Source: Methyloversatilis universalis (GTDB taxonomy: Bacteria; Pseudomonadota; Gammaproteobacteria; Methylococcales; Methylococcaceae). Taken from it: a DNA stretch of 40,187 nucleotides. The stretch is from the NCBI GenBank assembly GCA_020723665.1, contig DYIL01000002.1:1-40187 (forward strand), in the 5' to 3' direction. The notes beneath the pieces were generated by a model that was not told where the DNA came from, searched no databases, and worked only from the letters and a program-made list of their open reading frames with translations. The translations under genes were made by a program, and so were the position numbers. The number at the start of each line of letters is the position of its first letter. Position 1 is the stretch's first letter. Shown here one piece after another: positions 18,058-27,110 of the stretch.

Positions 18058-19274
18058 AGGGTAATTCCTTCGCGCCTTGCTACGGTGTTGATGTCTTTGT
18101 CCCCGCGTCCCGACAAATTGACCAGGATCTTTTGATCCTTGCCCATGGTGGGGGCGAGCTTCAGGGCGTATGCCACGGCGTGACTGGATTCCAGCGCCGG
18201 GATGATGCCTTCGATTCGGGTCAGGGTGTGAAAAGCCTCCATCGCCTCGTCGTCGGTGATGCTGACATAGGTGGCGCGGCCGCTGTCCTTCAACCAGGCA
18301 TGTTCCGGCCCGACGCCCGGATAATCGAGGCCGGCGGAAATCGAATGGGTTTCGATGATTTCGCCGTCCTCGTCCTCCATGAGATAGGTGCGGTTGCCGT
18401 GCAGCACGCCCGGTTTCCCGGCGTTCAAAGGCGCGGAGTGACGCCCGGTCGCGATGCCTTCGCCCGCCGCCTCGACGCCGTACATCGCGACACCCAGTTC
18501 GTCGATGAAGGGATAAAACAAACCGATGGCGTTCGATCCGCCTCCGACGCAGGCGACCAGCGCATCCGGCAAACCCCCGGCCATTTCTCTCATCTGCTGC
18601 TTGGCTTCGCGGCCTATGACCGCCTGAAAATCGCGAACCATCGCCGGGTAAGGATGAGGACCGGCCACGGTGCCGATGATGTAGAAGGTGTTGTCGACGT
18701 TCGTAACCCAGTCGCGCATGGCCTCGTTCAGCGCATCCTTGAGGGTTTTCGAGCCGGATTCCACCGGCACCACGGTAGCGCCGAGCAACTTCATACGGAA
18801 CACGTTGAGGGCTTGCCGTTCGACGTCGACGGCCCCCATGTAGACCACACACTCCATCCCTAAGCGGGCGGCGACGGTGGCGGTGGCGACGCCATGCTGC
18901 CCGGCGCCGGTCTCGGCGATGACGCGCTGTTTGCCCATACGCTTGGCCAGCAGTGCCTGTCCGACCGTATTGTTGACCTTGTGCGCCCCGGTATGATTGA
19001 GATCTTCGCGCTTGAAGAAAATCTGCGCGCCGCCCAGGGTCGAGCTGAGGCGTTCCGCGTAATAGATCGGCGAAGGACGTCCCACGTAATGCTTCAGGTC
19101 GTAGTCCAATTCGGCAAGAAACGCCGGATCTTTCATGTAGCGGTAGTACGCTTCCTGCAATTCCTGAATGGGATGCATCAAGGTTTCGGCGACGAATACG
19201 CCGCCGTAAGGGCCGAAATGTCCCCGCTCGTCCGGTAGGTTATAGGGTTCAGTCGATGTGTGCTCTACGGTCAT
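18054..19274 (-). CDS. trpB: Tryptophan synthase beta chain (TrpB)
   Basis: This PLP enzyme condenses indole with serine to give tryptophan. It has 406 residues. [19 protein letters not shown] opens the domain, the PLP lysine is K99 (HTGAHKVNN), and the phosphate-cup GGGSNAIG is near 240. [12 protein letters not shown] and [13 protein letters not shown] are typical of TrpB1. The start overlaps the trpF 3' end by 26 bp. trpF, trpB and trpA form a tight unit without trpC, trpD or trpE, the split seen in pseudomonads and methanotrophs. Confidence 0.97.
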   Translation of the reverse strand: MTVEHTSTEPYNLPDERGHFGPYGGVFVAETLMHPIQELQEAYYRYMKDPAFLAELDYDLKHYVGRPSPIYYAERLSSTLGGAQIFFKREDLNHTGAHKVNNTVGQALLAKRMGKQRVIAETGAGQHGVATATVAARLGMECVVYMGAVDVERQALNVFRMKLLGATVVPVESGSKTLKDALNEAMRDWVTNVDNTFYIIGTVAGPHPYPAMVRDFQAVIGREAKQQMREMAGGLPDALVACVGGGSNAIGLFYPFIDELGVAMYGVEAAGEGIATGRHSAPLNAGKPGVLHGNRTYLMEDEDGEIIETHSISAGLDYPGVGPEHAWLKDSGRATYVSITDDEAMEAFHTLTRIEGIIPALESSHAVAYALKLAPTMGKDQKILVNLSGRGDKDINTVARREGITL

Positions 19275-19908
19275 ACGCGTGTACCAGTTCTAGAAACGCC
19301 GCCATTTTATCGGCATCCTTGATGCCCTTGCCTGCCTCCACGCCGCTGGAAACGTCGACAGCGTAAGGCCGCACCGCCCGCAAAGCGTCCTCGACATTAT
19401 GCGGCGTGAGGCCTCCGGCCAAAATTACCGTTTGGCGGAGTTCCCTCGGAATCAATTCCCAGTCGAAGCGATGCCCGGTTCCCCCTTTCGCTTCCGGGCG
19501 CCAGGCATCCAACAAAAAACCCGCGGCATCCGGATGAGCGTCCACGACTCGTGCCAAATCCGTTTCGGACCGCATCCGTACAGCCTTGATATAAGGTTTG
19601 CCGAAACGGCGGCAGTAATCCGGGTTTTCCTCGCCGTGAAACTGAATCAGATCGATACGCACCTGTTCCAAAATCGTACGAACGACGTTCTCGTCCTCGT
19701 CGACGAACAGCCCGACCACGGTAGCGAACGGCGGCAAAGCGGAAACGATTTTTCGTGCCGTTTCAACGTCGAGATTCCTCGGACTGGGCGGATAGAAAAC
19801 CAGGCCGACCGCGTCGGCGCCCAATCGAACGGCTAACGCGGCGTCGTCCGGGCGGGTGAAGCCGCAGATTTTAACGCGAGTTCTACGGAAGGGATACGGA
19901 ATTTTCAC
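19249..19908 (-). CDS. trpF: Phosphoribosylanthranilate isomerase (TrpF)
   Basis: It carries out the Amadori rearrangement of PRA to CdRP in tryptophan synthesis. It has 219 residues in a single TIM barrel. The catalytic base is C15 ([12 protein letters not shown]) and the acid is the Asp in [22 protein letters not shown] and [10 protein letters not shown] are family signatures. The ATG overlaps the truA stop (ATGA), so the two are probably translated together. The MRSETDL region is normal for the family. Confidence 0.95.
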   Translation of the reverse strand: MKIPYPFRRTRVKICGFTRPDDAALAVRLGADAVGLVFYPPSPRNLDVETARKIVSALPPFATVVGLFVDEDENVVRTILEQVRIDLIQFHGEENPDYCRRFGKPYIKAVRMRSETDLARVVDAHPDAAGFLLDAWRPEAKGGTGHRFDWELIPRELRQTVILAGGLTPHNVEDALRAVRPYAVDVSSGVEAGKGIKDADKMAAFLELVHAYDRRAHID

Positions 19909-20720
19909 TCGCTTTCCGAGGGCATGTAACGACTGGCATCAGCCGGCAGACGATCGAAGATAGGATGGCGAGGCAGGCCGAAATGGGCCGGGTAAAAAAC
20001 ACCGCCCAAGTATAACCCGTCAGCCGGCGCGGTGACACTGGCGCATTTCCGATCTCGGGCCGCGAGGACTTCCCCTGCCCAGCCCGGGGGCTGTTTGCCC
20101 GATCCGATTTCCATCAGGACTCCGACGATATTGCGCACCATGTGATGCAAAAAAGCGTTCGCGCACAGATCGATAATCACGCGATCGCAGTCCCGGTGCA
20201 CATGGATGAAATGCATGCGCCGCATAGGGCTTTTCGATTGACAGTCCTGCGCGCGGAAAGAGGAAAAATCGTGTTCGCCGATGAGATGCTCCGCCGCCTC
20301 CTGCATGGCTTGCTCGTCGAGCGGGTGATAATGCCAGGTGACTTGCCGTCGGAGCAGCGCCGACTTCATCGGGCGGTTCAGTATGATGTAGCGATAGAAT
20401 CGCGCTATCGCGCTGTAGCGTGCATGGAAGTCCTCGGATATTTCCTGAACCCAGAGGACGCGCACCTCTTCGGGAAGCGCCGTATTGGTTCCCATCAGCC
20501 AAGAATAGGGTTTACGATGGGCATTGGCGTCGAAATGGACGACTTGTTCCAAAGCATGCACCCCGGCATCCGTGCGTCCGGCGCAGGTGACACGAATCGG
20601 CTCTGCCGCAACGCGGCTCAGAGCCTCTTCGACTGCAGACTGTACGGTCGGCTTCCCTTTCTGCCACTGCCAACCGGCAAAGGCCTGGCCGTCGTACTCG
20701 ATACCCAAGGCAATACGCAT
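19905..20720 (-). CDS. truA: tRNA pseudouridine(38-40) synthase (TruA)
   Basis: It modifies U38-U40 in tRNA anticodon arms. It has 271 residues. The catalytic Asp is D51 in AGRTDAGVHA. The N-terminus IEYDGQAFAGWQWQ and the C-terminal FLHHMVRNIVGVL are diagnostic. It is the first gene of the long minus-strand run that continues into trpF, trpB, trpA, accD and folC. Only AAAAGA precedes the ATG. I found no convincing sigma70 pair in the 220-bp gap to gltA. Confidence 0.95.
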   Translation of the reverse strand: MRIALGIEYDGQAFAGWQWQKGKPTVQSAVEEALSRVAAEPIRVTCAGRTDAGVHALEQVVHFDANAHRKPYSWLMGTNTALPEEVRVLWVQEISEDFHARYSAIARFYRYIILNRPMKSALLRRQVTWHYHPLDEQAMQEAAEHLIGEHDFSSFRAQDCQSKSPMRRMHFIHVHRDCDRVIIDLCANAFLHHMVRNIVGVLMEIGSGKQPPGWAGEVLAARDRKCASVTAPADGLYLGGVFYPAHFGLPRHPIFDRLPADASRYMPSESE

Positions 20721-20940
20721 TCTTTTAGAAAGAATTTGTTTGACAGAATGATAAAAAAGAGCGCCTCCTTATCCGTCTAATGTTACCATTTTGAAACAAT
20801 GGCGACTGAAGACCGGATGAGATAGAGGCGTTGAAAGACAAGCCGGCATGGTCTACGTGGGGTAGCGTTGGATGACTGGTTGTCGTTACACTGAAACAGA
20901 AACGAGAACACAGTCCTTAATTTTCAAAGTTTTTAGCATT

Positions 20941-22230
20941 ATGGCAGAAACAGCAAAGCTCGAACTGAACGGAAAACAGTTCGATATTCCCGTCGTCGTC
21001 GGTACGGAGAACGAAAAAGGACTGGATATCACCCGACTTCACGCATCGACAGGCTACATCACGCTCGACCCCGGTTACGCCAATACCGGCTCCTGCACAT
21101 CCGCCATCACCTATATCGACGGCGAAAAAGGCATTCTTCGCTACCGTGGGATCGACATCGCAGAACTCTGCGAGAAGTCCACGTTCATGGAAGTTTGCTA
21201 TTTGCTCATTTACGGCGAGTTGCCGACGGCCGAGCAATATACCAAATTCAAGGATAAGGTCCTGTTTCACTCCCTGATTCACGAGGACATGAAGAGCTTC
21301 TTCACGTCCTACCCCGGCCACGCTCATCCCATGGCGATTCTTTCGGCGATGGTGTGCTCCCTATCTGTTTACCATCCGGAGCTTTTGAAGCCCGATCAGT
21401 CGCCCCACGAGCGGGACCAGACGATCACCCGTCTCCTTTCCAAAGTGCGCGTTTTGGCGGCTTTCGCCTACAAACGGTCGGTGGGCGAAGCATTCGTCTA
21501 TAGCCGTCCGGAACTGGACTACCTCGCCAACTTCCTGCACATGATGTTCACGACTCCGGTCAAGCTGTACGAGCCGGACGAAGTGACGCGCAAAGCGCTG
21601 GACGTCTTGTTCATCCTCCATGCCGATCACGAGCAGAATTGCTCTACCTCGACGGTCCGGATGGTTGGCTCTTCCAAGGCAAATCTCTTCGCCTCCATTT
21701 CGGCCGGGATCTGCGCACTATGGGGTCCGTTGCACGGCGGCGCCAACCAAGCGGTCATCGAAATGCTGGAGGCGATCGCGGCCGATGGTGGAAATTACAA
21801 GAAGTACATCGACCGGGCGAAGGACAGGAATGATCCGTTCCGCCTGATGGGATTTGGACACAGGGTTTACAAGAATTACGACCCTAGAGCGCAAATCATC
21901 AAGAAGCACTGCGACGAAGTGCTCAACAAACTGGGGATTCACGATCCGATCCTCGAGATTGCCAAGGGCCTCGAAGAAGTCGCCCTCACCGATCCTTATT
22001 TCATCGAACGCCAGCTTTACCCCAACGTCGATTTCTACTCCGGAATCCTCTATCGCGCCATGAAGATTCCGACCAACATGTTTACCGTGATGTTCGCACT
22101 GGGGAGGCTACCCGGCTGGATCGCTCACTGGAAGGAGATGATCGAGGAGCCCGGCATGAGGATCGCGCGGCCCCGCCAAATCTATATCGGGGAGCAGCAG
22201 CGGCCCTATAAACCGATGCATGAGCGATAG
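20941..22230 (+). CDS. gltA: Citrate synthase, type II (GltA)
   Basis: It condenses acetyl-CoA with oxaloacetate in the TCA cycle. From the ATG at 20941 (MAETAKLELNGKQFDIP) it has 429 residues, close to E. coli GltA (427). Active-site histidines are in WGPLHGGANQAV and GFGHRVYKNYDPRA, with the Asp in PNVDFYSG. HADHEQNCSTSTVR is typical of the hexameric NADH-sensitive type. The frame is open to an ATG at 20872, preceded by GGGG, so a 23-residue extension cannot be excluded, but it is unlike the family. With acnB at 5532-8108 this gives two consecutive TCA enzymes in the window. Confidence 0.95.
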   Translation: MAETAKLELNGKQFDIPVVVGTENEKGLDITRLHASTGYITLDPGYANTGSCTSAITYIDGEKGILRYRGIDIAELCEKSTFMEVCYLLIYGELPTAEQYTKFKDKVLFHSLIHEDMKSFFTSYPGHAHPMAILSAMVCSLSVYHPELLKPDQSPHERDQTITRLLSKVRVLAAFAYKRSVGEAFVYSRPELDYLANFLHMMFTTPVKLYEPDEVTRKALDVLFILHADHEQNCSTSTVRMVGSSKANLFASISAGICALWGPLHGGANQAVIEMLEAIAADGGNYKKYIDRAKDRNDPFRLMGFGHRVYKNYDPRAQIIKKHCDEVLNKLGIHDPILEIAKGLEEVALTDPYFIERQLYPNVDFYSGILYRAMKIPTNMFTVMFALGRLPGWIAHWKEMIEEPGMRIARPRQIYIGEQQRPYKPMHER

Positions 22231-22261
22231 CACTCGTCCTAGATGCATGCTCCGTGCCCGG

Positions 22262-22288
22262 CGCGGTGGTGTGCCATGACCCACCGCG
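22262..22288 (+). terminator. Hairpin downstream of gltA
   Basis: CGCGGTGG (22262-22269) and CCACCGCG (22281-22288) pair perfectly across an 11-base loop, 31 bp after the gltA stop. No T-run follows, so it may need Rho or act as a 3' stabiliser. Confidence 0.4.
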
Positions 22289-22442
22289 TCACCGGGGCGA
22301 GTTGCCGACGTTGATCGCCGGCGAGCACGCCAGCCCGCCGAGGCGTTGGTTCACCTGATTTCTTCATGTCTTCCGTTCGTTTGCGGCAACCCAGGGCCGT
22401 TTTTTGCGTCAAATTTGAAACAAAGATCATCATATCGCCGTC

Positions 22443-23510
22443 TTGTCTCGAACATCGACCGTCGTTGCCGGACTTATTTTCCTCGTTCTGCCGTTTTTCT
22501 CGGCGCCAGCCGCCGAGGAACGCCGGTTGAAACCGGAGTCGGCCCTGCGTCCCCCGGGCAGAATACTGATCATTCCGTTGCTGAGAAAAGATCCGGATTC
22601 AGCGGAAAGCGAGCGCTGGGCGGAACGACCGGCGGCGGAAATCGAAGCTTTTTATCGCACCCGCTTTTCTGCACAAGTGCGCTGGCTGCGGGGCGTCCGC
22701 ACCTGGGAAGACTTTTACCGTCAGGCCGACGAGCTGAGGCAACGGCCGGGGCTGTTCGACCGGGTGATCCTGATCGGACATGGCGGATTCGACGGACCGA
22801 TTCTGAACGGCCAGATCGTTCAGAACGCCTTGACGATCGAAGGAGACCACGCCAAAGCGACGCGGGTCTTCGAAGCCCAGCCCGGACTCGCAGAGATTTT
22901 CACCCTCACCTACGATTCCAAGCAAGCCCCGGAGTTCAGCCGCTTCATGGAAAGTCATTGGAATGAACTTTCCCGAAAAGATGCGACCGAAATCAGAAAG
23001 ATTCTGACCAACAAGGAACGCCGGCTCCAACCCTTGGATACTGAGTGCGTGGCGCGCCAATGTCCGCCCGGTTCCCTGGCAGCGATCCCCAACGATGCCG
23101 ACCGTGATATCCGGCGCGGCGCCTGCGAATCGATATGCCGGGTTCCGCTCTTCACGCTGCACGCCTTCGAAGCGCCTTTCTCTGATCGATTTTGGAATTT
23201 CGTGCAAACCTTACGTTCGCTCGTCCACCCGAACGGGTCGATCCTCCTCGGCATGTGCAACCCCGGCAGCAAGGTGCCGGAGCGAGAGGCGCCGTGGGAA
23301 ATCGGCGGCGTTCTGGTCCACTCGAAATTGGCGTCCGGGCCGCACGAAACCTATGTACACTTGCTCGCTGCCGCCACGGCACGGACAGTTGCCGGCCCCG
23401 TCGGCAAGACCAGCGCCGAGGACGTCGTGGATCGGGTAATTCGGTTCGAAGAAGGACGGTCCCAGCGATATCTGCGCATTGTCGCTCAGAACGGGCGGTG
23501 CACGCCTTGA
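22443..23510 (+). CDS. Uncharacterised secreted protein with caspase-like His-Gly and Cys motifs
   Basis: I do not recognise a named family. The 355-residue frame begins at a TTG with no clear ribosome-binding site. An upstream in-frame stop excludes a longer version with an ATG start. Residues 1-24 form a signal peptide (hydrophobic VVAGLIFLVLPFF, cleavage near APAA). After a beta-strand-like RVILI comes GHGGFDGP (H113-G114), and later a strand SILLG is followed by MCNPG (C272). A strand-His-Gly element followed by a strand-Cys element is the layout of clan CD (caspase-fold) peptidases, but the proteins between differ. Eight Cys residues, several closely spaced (C202, C207, C228, C232), suggest disulfides. 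Flanked by gltA and uup with no operon partner. Confidence 0.6.
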   Translation: MSRTSTVVAGLIFLVLPFFSAPAAEERRLKPESALRPPGRILIIPLLRKDPDSAESERWAERPAAEIEAFYRTRFSAQVRWLRGVRTWEDFYRQADELRQRPGLFDRVILIGHGGFDGPILNGQIVQNALTIEGDHAKATRVFEAQPGLAEIFTLTYDSKQAPEFSRFMESHWNELSRKDATEIRKILTNKERRLQPLDTECVARQCPPGSLAAIPNDADRDIRRGACESICRVPLFTLHAFEAPFSDRFWNFVQTLRSLVHPNGSILLGMCNPGSKVPEREAPWEIGGVLVHSKLASGPHETYVHLLAAATARTVAGPVGKTSAEDVVDRVIRFEEGRSQRYLRIVAQNGRCTP

Positions 23511-23588
23511 ACCTTTCCCGCGGCTTGCGGATTCGGCGTAACTCGCTTTTGCGCGTAAAATCTTAGGTTTTCCTTTCCCGGATTTCCG

Positions 23589-25490
23589 ATGGCACTCATC
23601 ACTTTCCGCAATATACATCTCGGTTTCGGGCAGCCTTTGCTCGACGGCATCGGCTTTTCCCTGGAAAAGGGCGAGCGGGTCTGCCTGGTCGGGCGCAACG
23701 GAACGGGGAAATCCACCTTGCTCAAGCTCTTGTCCGGCGATTTGACCCCGGATGAAGGCGAAATCATCGTCGCCGAAGGGGTTCGCATCGCCAGGCTCGA
23801 TCAGGAGGTTCCACTCAATGCGAGCGGCGCCGTATTCGACGTCGTGGCGGGCGGACTCGGCGTTATCGGCGATTCGATCCGTCGTTTTCACGAGGTGTCT
23901 CAGCGCGTCGCGGCCCACTCCGATCCCTCGGCCATGGCGGAATTGGAACGCTGTCAGCGCACACTCGACACCACCGGCGGCTGGGATCTCCATCGAAAAG
24001 TCGAAATCCTGCTGGAGAAGCTCGACCTGCCGATCCACGCCGATATCGACTCCTTATCGGGTGGGCTGAAGCGGCGGGTGCTGTTGGCCAGGACTTTGAT
24101 CTCCGAACCGGATGTCCTATTGCTCGACGAGCCCACCAACCACCTCGATCTCGCGGCCATTCTCTGGCTCGAGGAGTTCCTGCTCAACTGGCGCGGAACT
24201 TTGGTCTTCATCACCCACGACCGGATGTTCCTGCAAAAGCTCGCAACCCGGATCATCGAGCTGGACCGGGGCAAGCTGTTCGACTGGCCCGGCGATTACG
24301 CCACCTATCTGAAGCGCAAGGAAGAACAATTGAACGCCGAGGCCAAGGCGCAATCGGAATTCGACAAAAGGCTGGCGCAGGAAGAAACCTGGATTCGCGA
24401 AGGCATCAAGGCGCGTAGGACGCGCAACATGGGCCGGGTGCGGCGCTTGCTCGAGATGCGCAGGGAGCGCGCCGAACGGCGGAACCGCATCGGTCAGGTC
24501 AGCATGCTGCTGCAACAGGCGGAAAAGTCGGGACGGCTTGTGGTGGAAGCCGAGAACGTCCGCTTCGACTACGGCGGTGTACCCATCGTGTGCGATTTTT
24601 CCACCACCATCCTGCGCGGCGACAAGGTCGGCATCATCGGACCCAACGGCTGCGGCAAGACCACCCTGCTCCGCCTGATGCTGGGCGAATTGCAGCCGAA
24701 GGCCGGCCGCATCCGCCTCGGAACCAACCTGCAGATCGCGTATTTCGACCAGTACCGGGCGCAGCTCGACGAAGAAAAATCGGTGGTCGACAATGTCGCC
24801 CAGGGCAGCGACCGGGTGATCGTCAATGGACGCAACGTTCACGTCATAGGCTATCTCAAGGATTTCCTGTTCACGCCCGAACGGGCGCGCCAGCCGGTAA
24901 GGTCGCTGTCCGGCGGCGAGCGCAACCGCCTCCTGCTCGCCAAACTGTTCACTCAGCCCGCGAATCTTTTGGTGCTCGACGAACCCACCAACGATCTGGA
25001 CGCAGACACACTGGAACTCCTTGAAGAACTGTTGACCGATTACGACGGCACCGTCCTGGTCGTCAGTCACGACCGGGCATTTCTCAACAATCTCGTTACC
25101 AGCGTGCTGGTTTTCGAGGGCGACGGCATCGTCAACGATTACGTGGGCGGCTACGACGACTGGGTGCGGCAACGGCCTGCGCCGGAGCCGGTCATCCGGA
25201 GCACGCCCGTCGATGCAAAGCCCGTCCCGCAAAAAGCGGCCAAGGAAAGGCCCAGAAAACTCAGTTTCAACGAGCAGCGCGAATTGGAGAAATTGCCCCA
25301 GCACATCGAAGAGCTCGAAGCCGAAATTAACGCATTGAACGAGGCCATGACACGACCGGAGTTTTACCAGCAGGGGAAAGAAGCGATTACCGCAACTCAA
25401 GCGCGCCTGGCTGAGCGACGAGAGGCCTTGGACTTGGCGTATGCGCGCTGGGAGGAATTGGAATCGTTTCGGGAAGCCGCGGACGCTTGA
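23589..25490 (+). CDS. uup: ABC-F ATPase Uup
   Basis: A cytoplasmic ABC-F protein with two ATPase domains and no membrane segment, 633 residues like E. coli Uup (635). First Walker A GRNGTGKS (35-42), signature LSGGLKRRVLLA and LLLDEPTNHLDL. Second Walker A GPNGCGKTT, signature LSGGERNRLLLAK and LVLDEPTNDLD. The linker between them is Arg/Glu-rich. The C-terminal coiled coil (about 555-633, KLSFNEQRELEKLPQHIEEL onward) distinguishes Uup from EttA or YheS and binds DNA in E. coli. Uup acts on ribosomes and in transposon-excision and Holliday-junction phenotypes. Confidence 0.93.
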   Translation: MALITFRNIHLGFGQPLLDGIGFSLEKGERVCLVGRNGTGKSTLLKLLSGDLTPDEGEIIVAEGVRIARLDQEVPLNASGAVFDVVAGGLGVIGDSIRRFHEVSQRVAAHSDPSAMAELERCQRTLDTTGGWDLHRKVEILLEKLDLPIHADIDSLSGGLKRRVLLARTLISEPDVLLLDEPTNHLDLAAILWLEEFLLNWRGTLVFITHDRMFLQKLATRIIELDRGKLFDWPGDYATYLKRKEEQLNAEAKAQSEFDKRLAQEETWIREGIKARRTRNMGRVRRLLEMRRERAERRNRIGQVSMLLQQAEKSGRLVVEAENVRFDYGGVPIVCDFSTTILRGDKVGIIGPNGCGKTTLLRLMLGELQPKAGRIRLGTNLQIAYFDQYRAQLDEEKSVVDNVAQGSDRVIVNGRNVHVIGYLKDFLFTPERARQPVRSLSGGERNRLLLAKLFTQPANLLVLDEPTNDLDADTLELLEELLTDYDGTVLVVSHDRAFLNNLVTSVLVFEGDGIVNDYVGGYDDWVRQRPAPEPVIRSTPVDAKPVPQKAAKERPRKLSFNEQRELEKLPQHIEELEAEINALNEAMTRPEFYQQGKEAITATQARLAERREALDLAYARWEELESFREAADA

Positions 25491-25652
25491 CTCAGGCCAT
25501 CGATTCAAAACACCGGAACGCCACGGCAATGCTCCGAACGCGTGCATTTTTTCAAACTTGGTGCGGCCAACGATGGATCGGCCGCTTCCGCGCATCGCTC
25601 TCGTCCGCGCCGATAAGGCGCTTGTTCAGGACATCACTCCGACCACAGCAGA

Positions 25653-25668
25653 TGGCACTGAAAGTGCA
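25653..25668 (+). promoter_or_regulatory. Sigma54 (RpoN) promoter of the nrt operon
   Basis: TGGCAC-TGAAA-GTGCA gives the invariant GG (25654-25655) and GC (25666-25667) with 10 bases between them. Only the base before TGC departs from TTGC. Start is expected near 25679, upstream of the leader hairpins. Possible NtrC half-sites (GTGCA at 25545 area, GGTGC near 25562) are not arranged as a clear dyad. Confidence 0.7.
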
Positions 25669-25689
25669 ATACGCAATAGAGAAATAAAT

Positions 25690-25770
25690 CCCGCGCGCCA
25701 ACGGCGGCGTGTGGGAATAGACAACGGCGTCTCGCTGCCGTCCTCCGACGGCAGCCAGGCGCTTTTTTTT
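25690..25770 (+). promoter_or_regulatory. ANTAR-type antiterminator leader of the nrt operon
   Basis: P1 (25690-25715) is a 10-bp stem, two of the pairs G-U, with hexaloop AACGGC. After a 3-base spacer, P2 (25719-25732) is AGAC/GTCT with the same hexaloop AACGGC. Both loops have A at position 1 and G at position 4, the signature bound by ANTAR-domain proteins. The 5' arm of the following terminator starts inside the P2 loop (25727) and uses the whole P2 3' arm, so P2 and the terminator cannot form together. In NasR/NasT-regulated leaders, binding of the regulator to the two loops blocks termination when nitrate is present. No ANTAR gene lies in this window. Confidence 0.85.
25727..25770 (+). 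terminator. Leader terminator (attenuator) before nrtA
   Basis: A 16-position stem (25727-25742 with 25747-25762) has one C-C mismatch and one G-U, a CTCC loop, and eight T residues (25763-25770) directly after. It lies 36 bp before the nrtA ATG, so it can only work as an attenuator. Confidence 0.9.
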
Positions 25771-25805
25771 GCCCGCTTTACATTCACTCTGGAAAGGGAA
25801 ACTCG

Positions 25806-27080
25806 ATGAGAAGAAAAATTGATACCAACCAGGTGCCAAAATCCCCATCCCGCCGCGACTTCATCAAGAAAAGCGCTGGTTTGCTCGGCGCGGGACTGGT
25901 CCTCGGCACCGCACCCGGAGTCCGCTACGGCGCCTGGGCAGCGGGTTCGGATGCGCCCGAAAAAACCGAGGTCAAAGTCGGCTTCATCCCCTTGACCGAT
26001 TGCGCGTCGGTCGTCATGGCGGCAGAACTCGGTTTCGACAAGAAGTACGGCATCAAGATCGTCCCGAGCAAGGAAGCGTCCTGGGCCGGCGTCCGCGACA
26101 AACTGATCAACGGGGAATTGGACGCCGCGCACGTGCTGTACGGCTTGATCTACGGTGTGCAAATGGGCGTCGGCGGTCCGCAAAAGGATATGGCTGCGCT
26201 GATGACATTGAACAACAACGGCCAGGCCATCACGCTTTCCAATCAGCTTAAAGAAAAAGGCGCTACCGACGGCGCCAAGCTCAAAGCTTTAATCGATAAA
26301 AAAGAGAAGGAATACACCTTCGCCCAGACTTTCCCGACCGGCACGCATGCGATGTGGCTCTATTACTGGCTGGCGGCCAACGGCATCCACCCGATGAAAG
26401 ACCTCAAAACCATCGTCGTCCCGCCGCCGCAGATGGTGGCTAATATGCGCGTCGGAAACATGGACGGGTTCTGCGTCGGAGAGCCCTGGAACGCTCGGGC
26501 CATCGCCGACAACGTCGGCTTTACCGCCACCACAAGTCAGGCGATCTGGCCGGATCACCCGGAAAAGATCTTGGGCACCAGCGCCGATTGGGTTGCCAAG
26601 AACCCGAACACCGCGCGGGCTCTGATCGCCGCCGTGCTGGATGCCGCCCGTTGGATCGACGCATCAAGCGAAAACCGCAGCCGGATGGCACTCACCGTGG
26701 CCCGCAAACCGTACATCAACACCACCGCCAAAGTCATAGAAGGCCGCATTTTGGGCCACTACGAAGACGGCCTCGGCAACCGCTGGAAAGATGAAAATCC
26801 GATGCGCTTCTTCAACGAAGGCGCGGTCAGCTTCCCCTACCTCTCAGACGGCATGTGGTTCCTGACCCAGCACAAGCGCTGGGGACTACTAAAAGAAGAC
26901 CCGGACTATCTGGCGATCGCGAAGAAGGTCAACCGCATCGATCTTTACAAAGAGGCGGCGGCTCTGGCGAAAGTGCCCTTGCCTTCCAGCGAGATGCGAT
27001 CGTCTACTTTGGTGGACGGCATCGTTTGGGACGGCAAGGACCCCAAGGCCTACGCGGCCGGCTTTGCAATCAAAACCTAA
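25806..27080 (+). CDS. nrtA: Nitrate ABC transporter, periplasmic substrate-binding protein (NrtA-like)
   Basis: A 424-residue binding protein of the NrtA/CmpA/TauA type. The N-terminus has a twin-arginine signal (SRRDF at 15-19, hydrophobic GLLGAGLVLG, cleavage near AWA-AG at 44-46). The mature start VKVGFIPLTDCASVVMAAELG is characteristic of nitrate and bicarbonate binders, as are the later GNMDGFCVGEPWNARAI and YLSDGMWFLTQHKRWG stretches. Nitrate is favoured over bicarbonate by the sigma54 promoter and ANTAR-type leader. AAGGGAA precedes the ATG. Export by Tat implies it folds in the cytoplasm. It opens a three-gene operon with nrtB and nrtD. No NrtC-type fused ATPase is present. Confidence 0.9.
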   Translation: MRRKIDTNQVPKSPSRRDFIKKSAGLLGAGLVLGTAPGVRYGAWAAGSDAPEKTEVKVGFIPLTDCASVVMAAELGFDKKYGIKIVPSKEASWAGVRDKLINGELDAAHVLYGLIYGVQMGVGGPQKDMAALMTLNNNGQAITLSNQLKEKGATDGAKLKALIDKKEKEYTFAQTFPTGTHAMWLYYWLAANGIHPMKDLKTIVVPPPQMVANMRVGNMDGFCVGEPWNARAIADNVGFTATTSQAIWPDHPEKILGTSADWVAKNPNTARALIAAVLDAARWIDASSENRSRMALTVARKPYINTTAKVIEGRILGHYEDGLGNRWKDENPMRFFNEGAVSFPYLSDGMWFLTQHKRWGLLKEDPDYLAIAKKVNRIDLYKEAAALAKVPLPSSEMRSSTLVDGIVWDGKDPKAYAAGFAIKT

Positions 27081-27110
27081 TCGGAACGCCCTGTGCCCCA
27101 GGAGGAAAGC

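Noticed and set aside
20764..20770. Perfect AAGGAGG on the minus strand before truA
   Set aside because: No ATG, GTG or TTG follows within about 15 bases, and truA starts 44 bases further on. Probably chance.
24117..25595. A 492-codon minus-strand frame antisense to uup
   Set aside because: uup is full length with both ATPase domains and its coiled coil. The antisense product has no recognisable motif or start signal.
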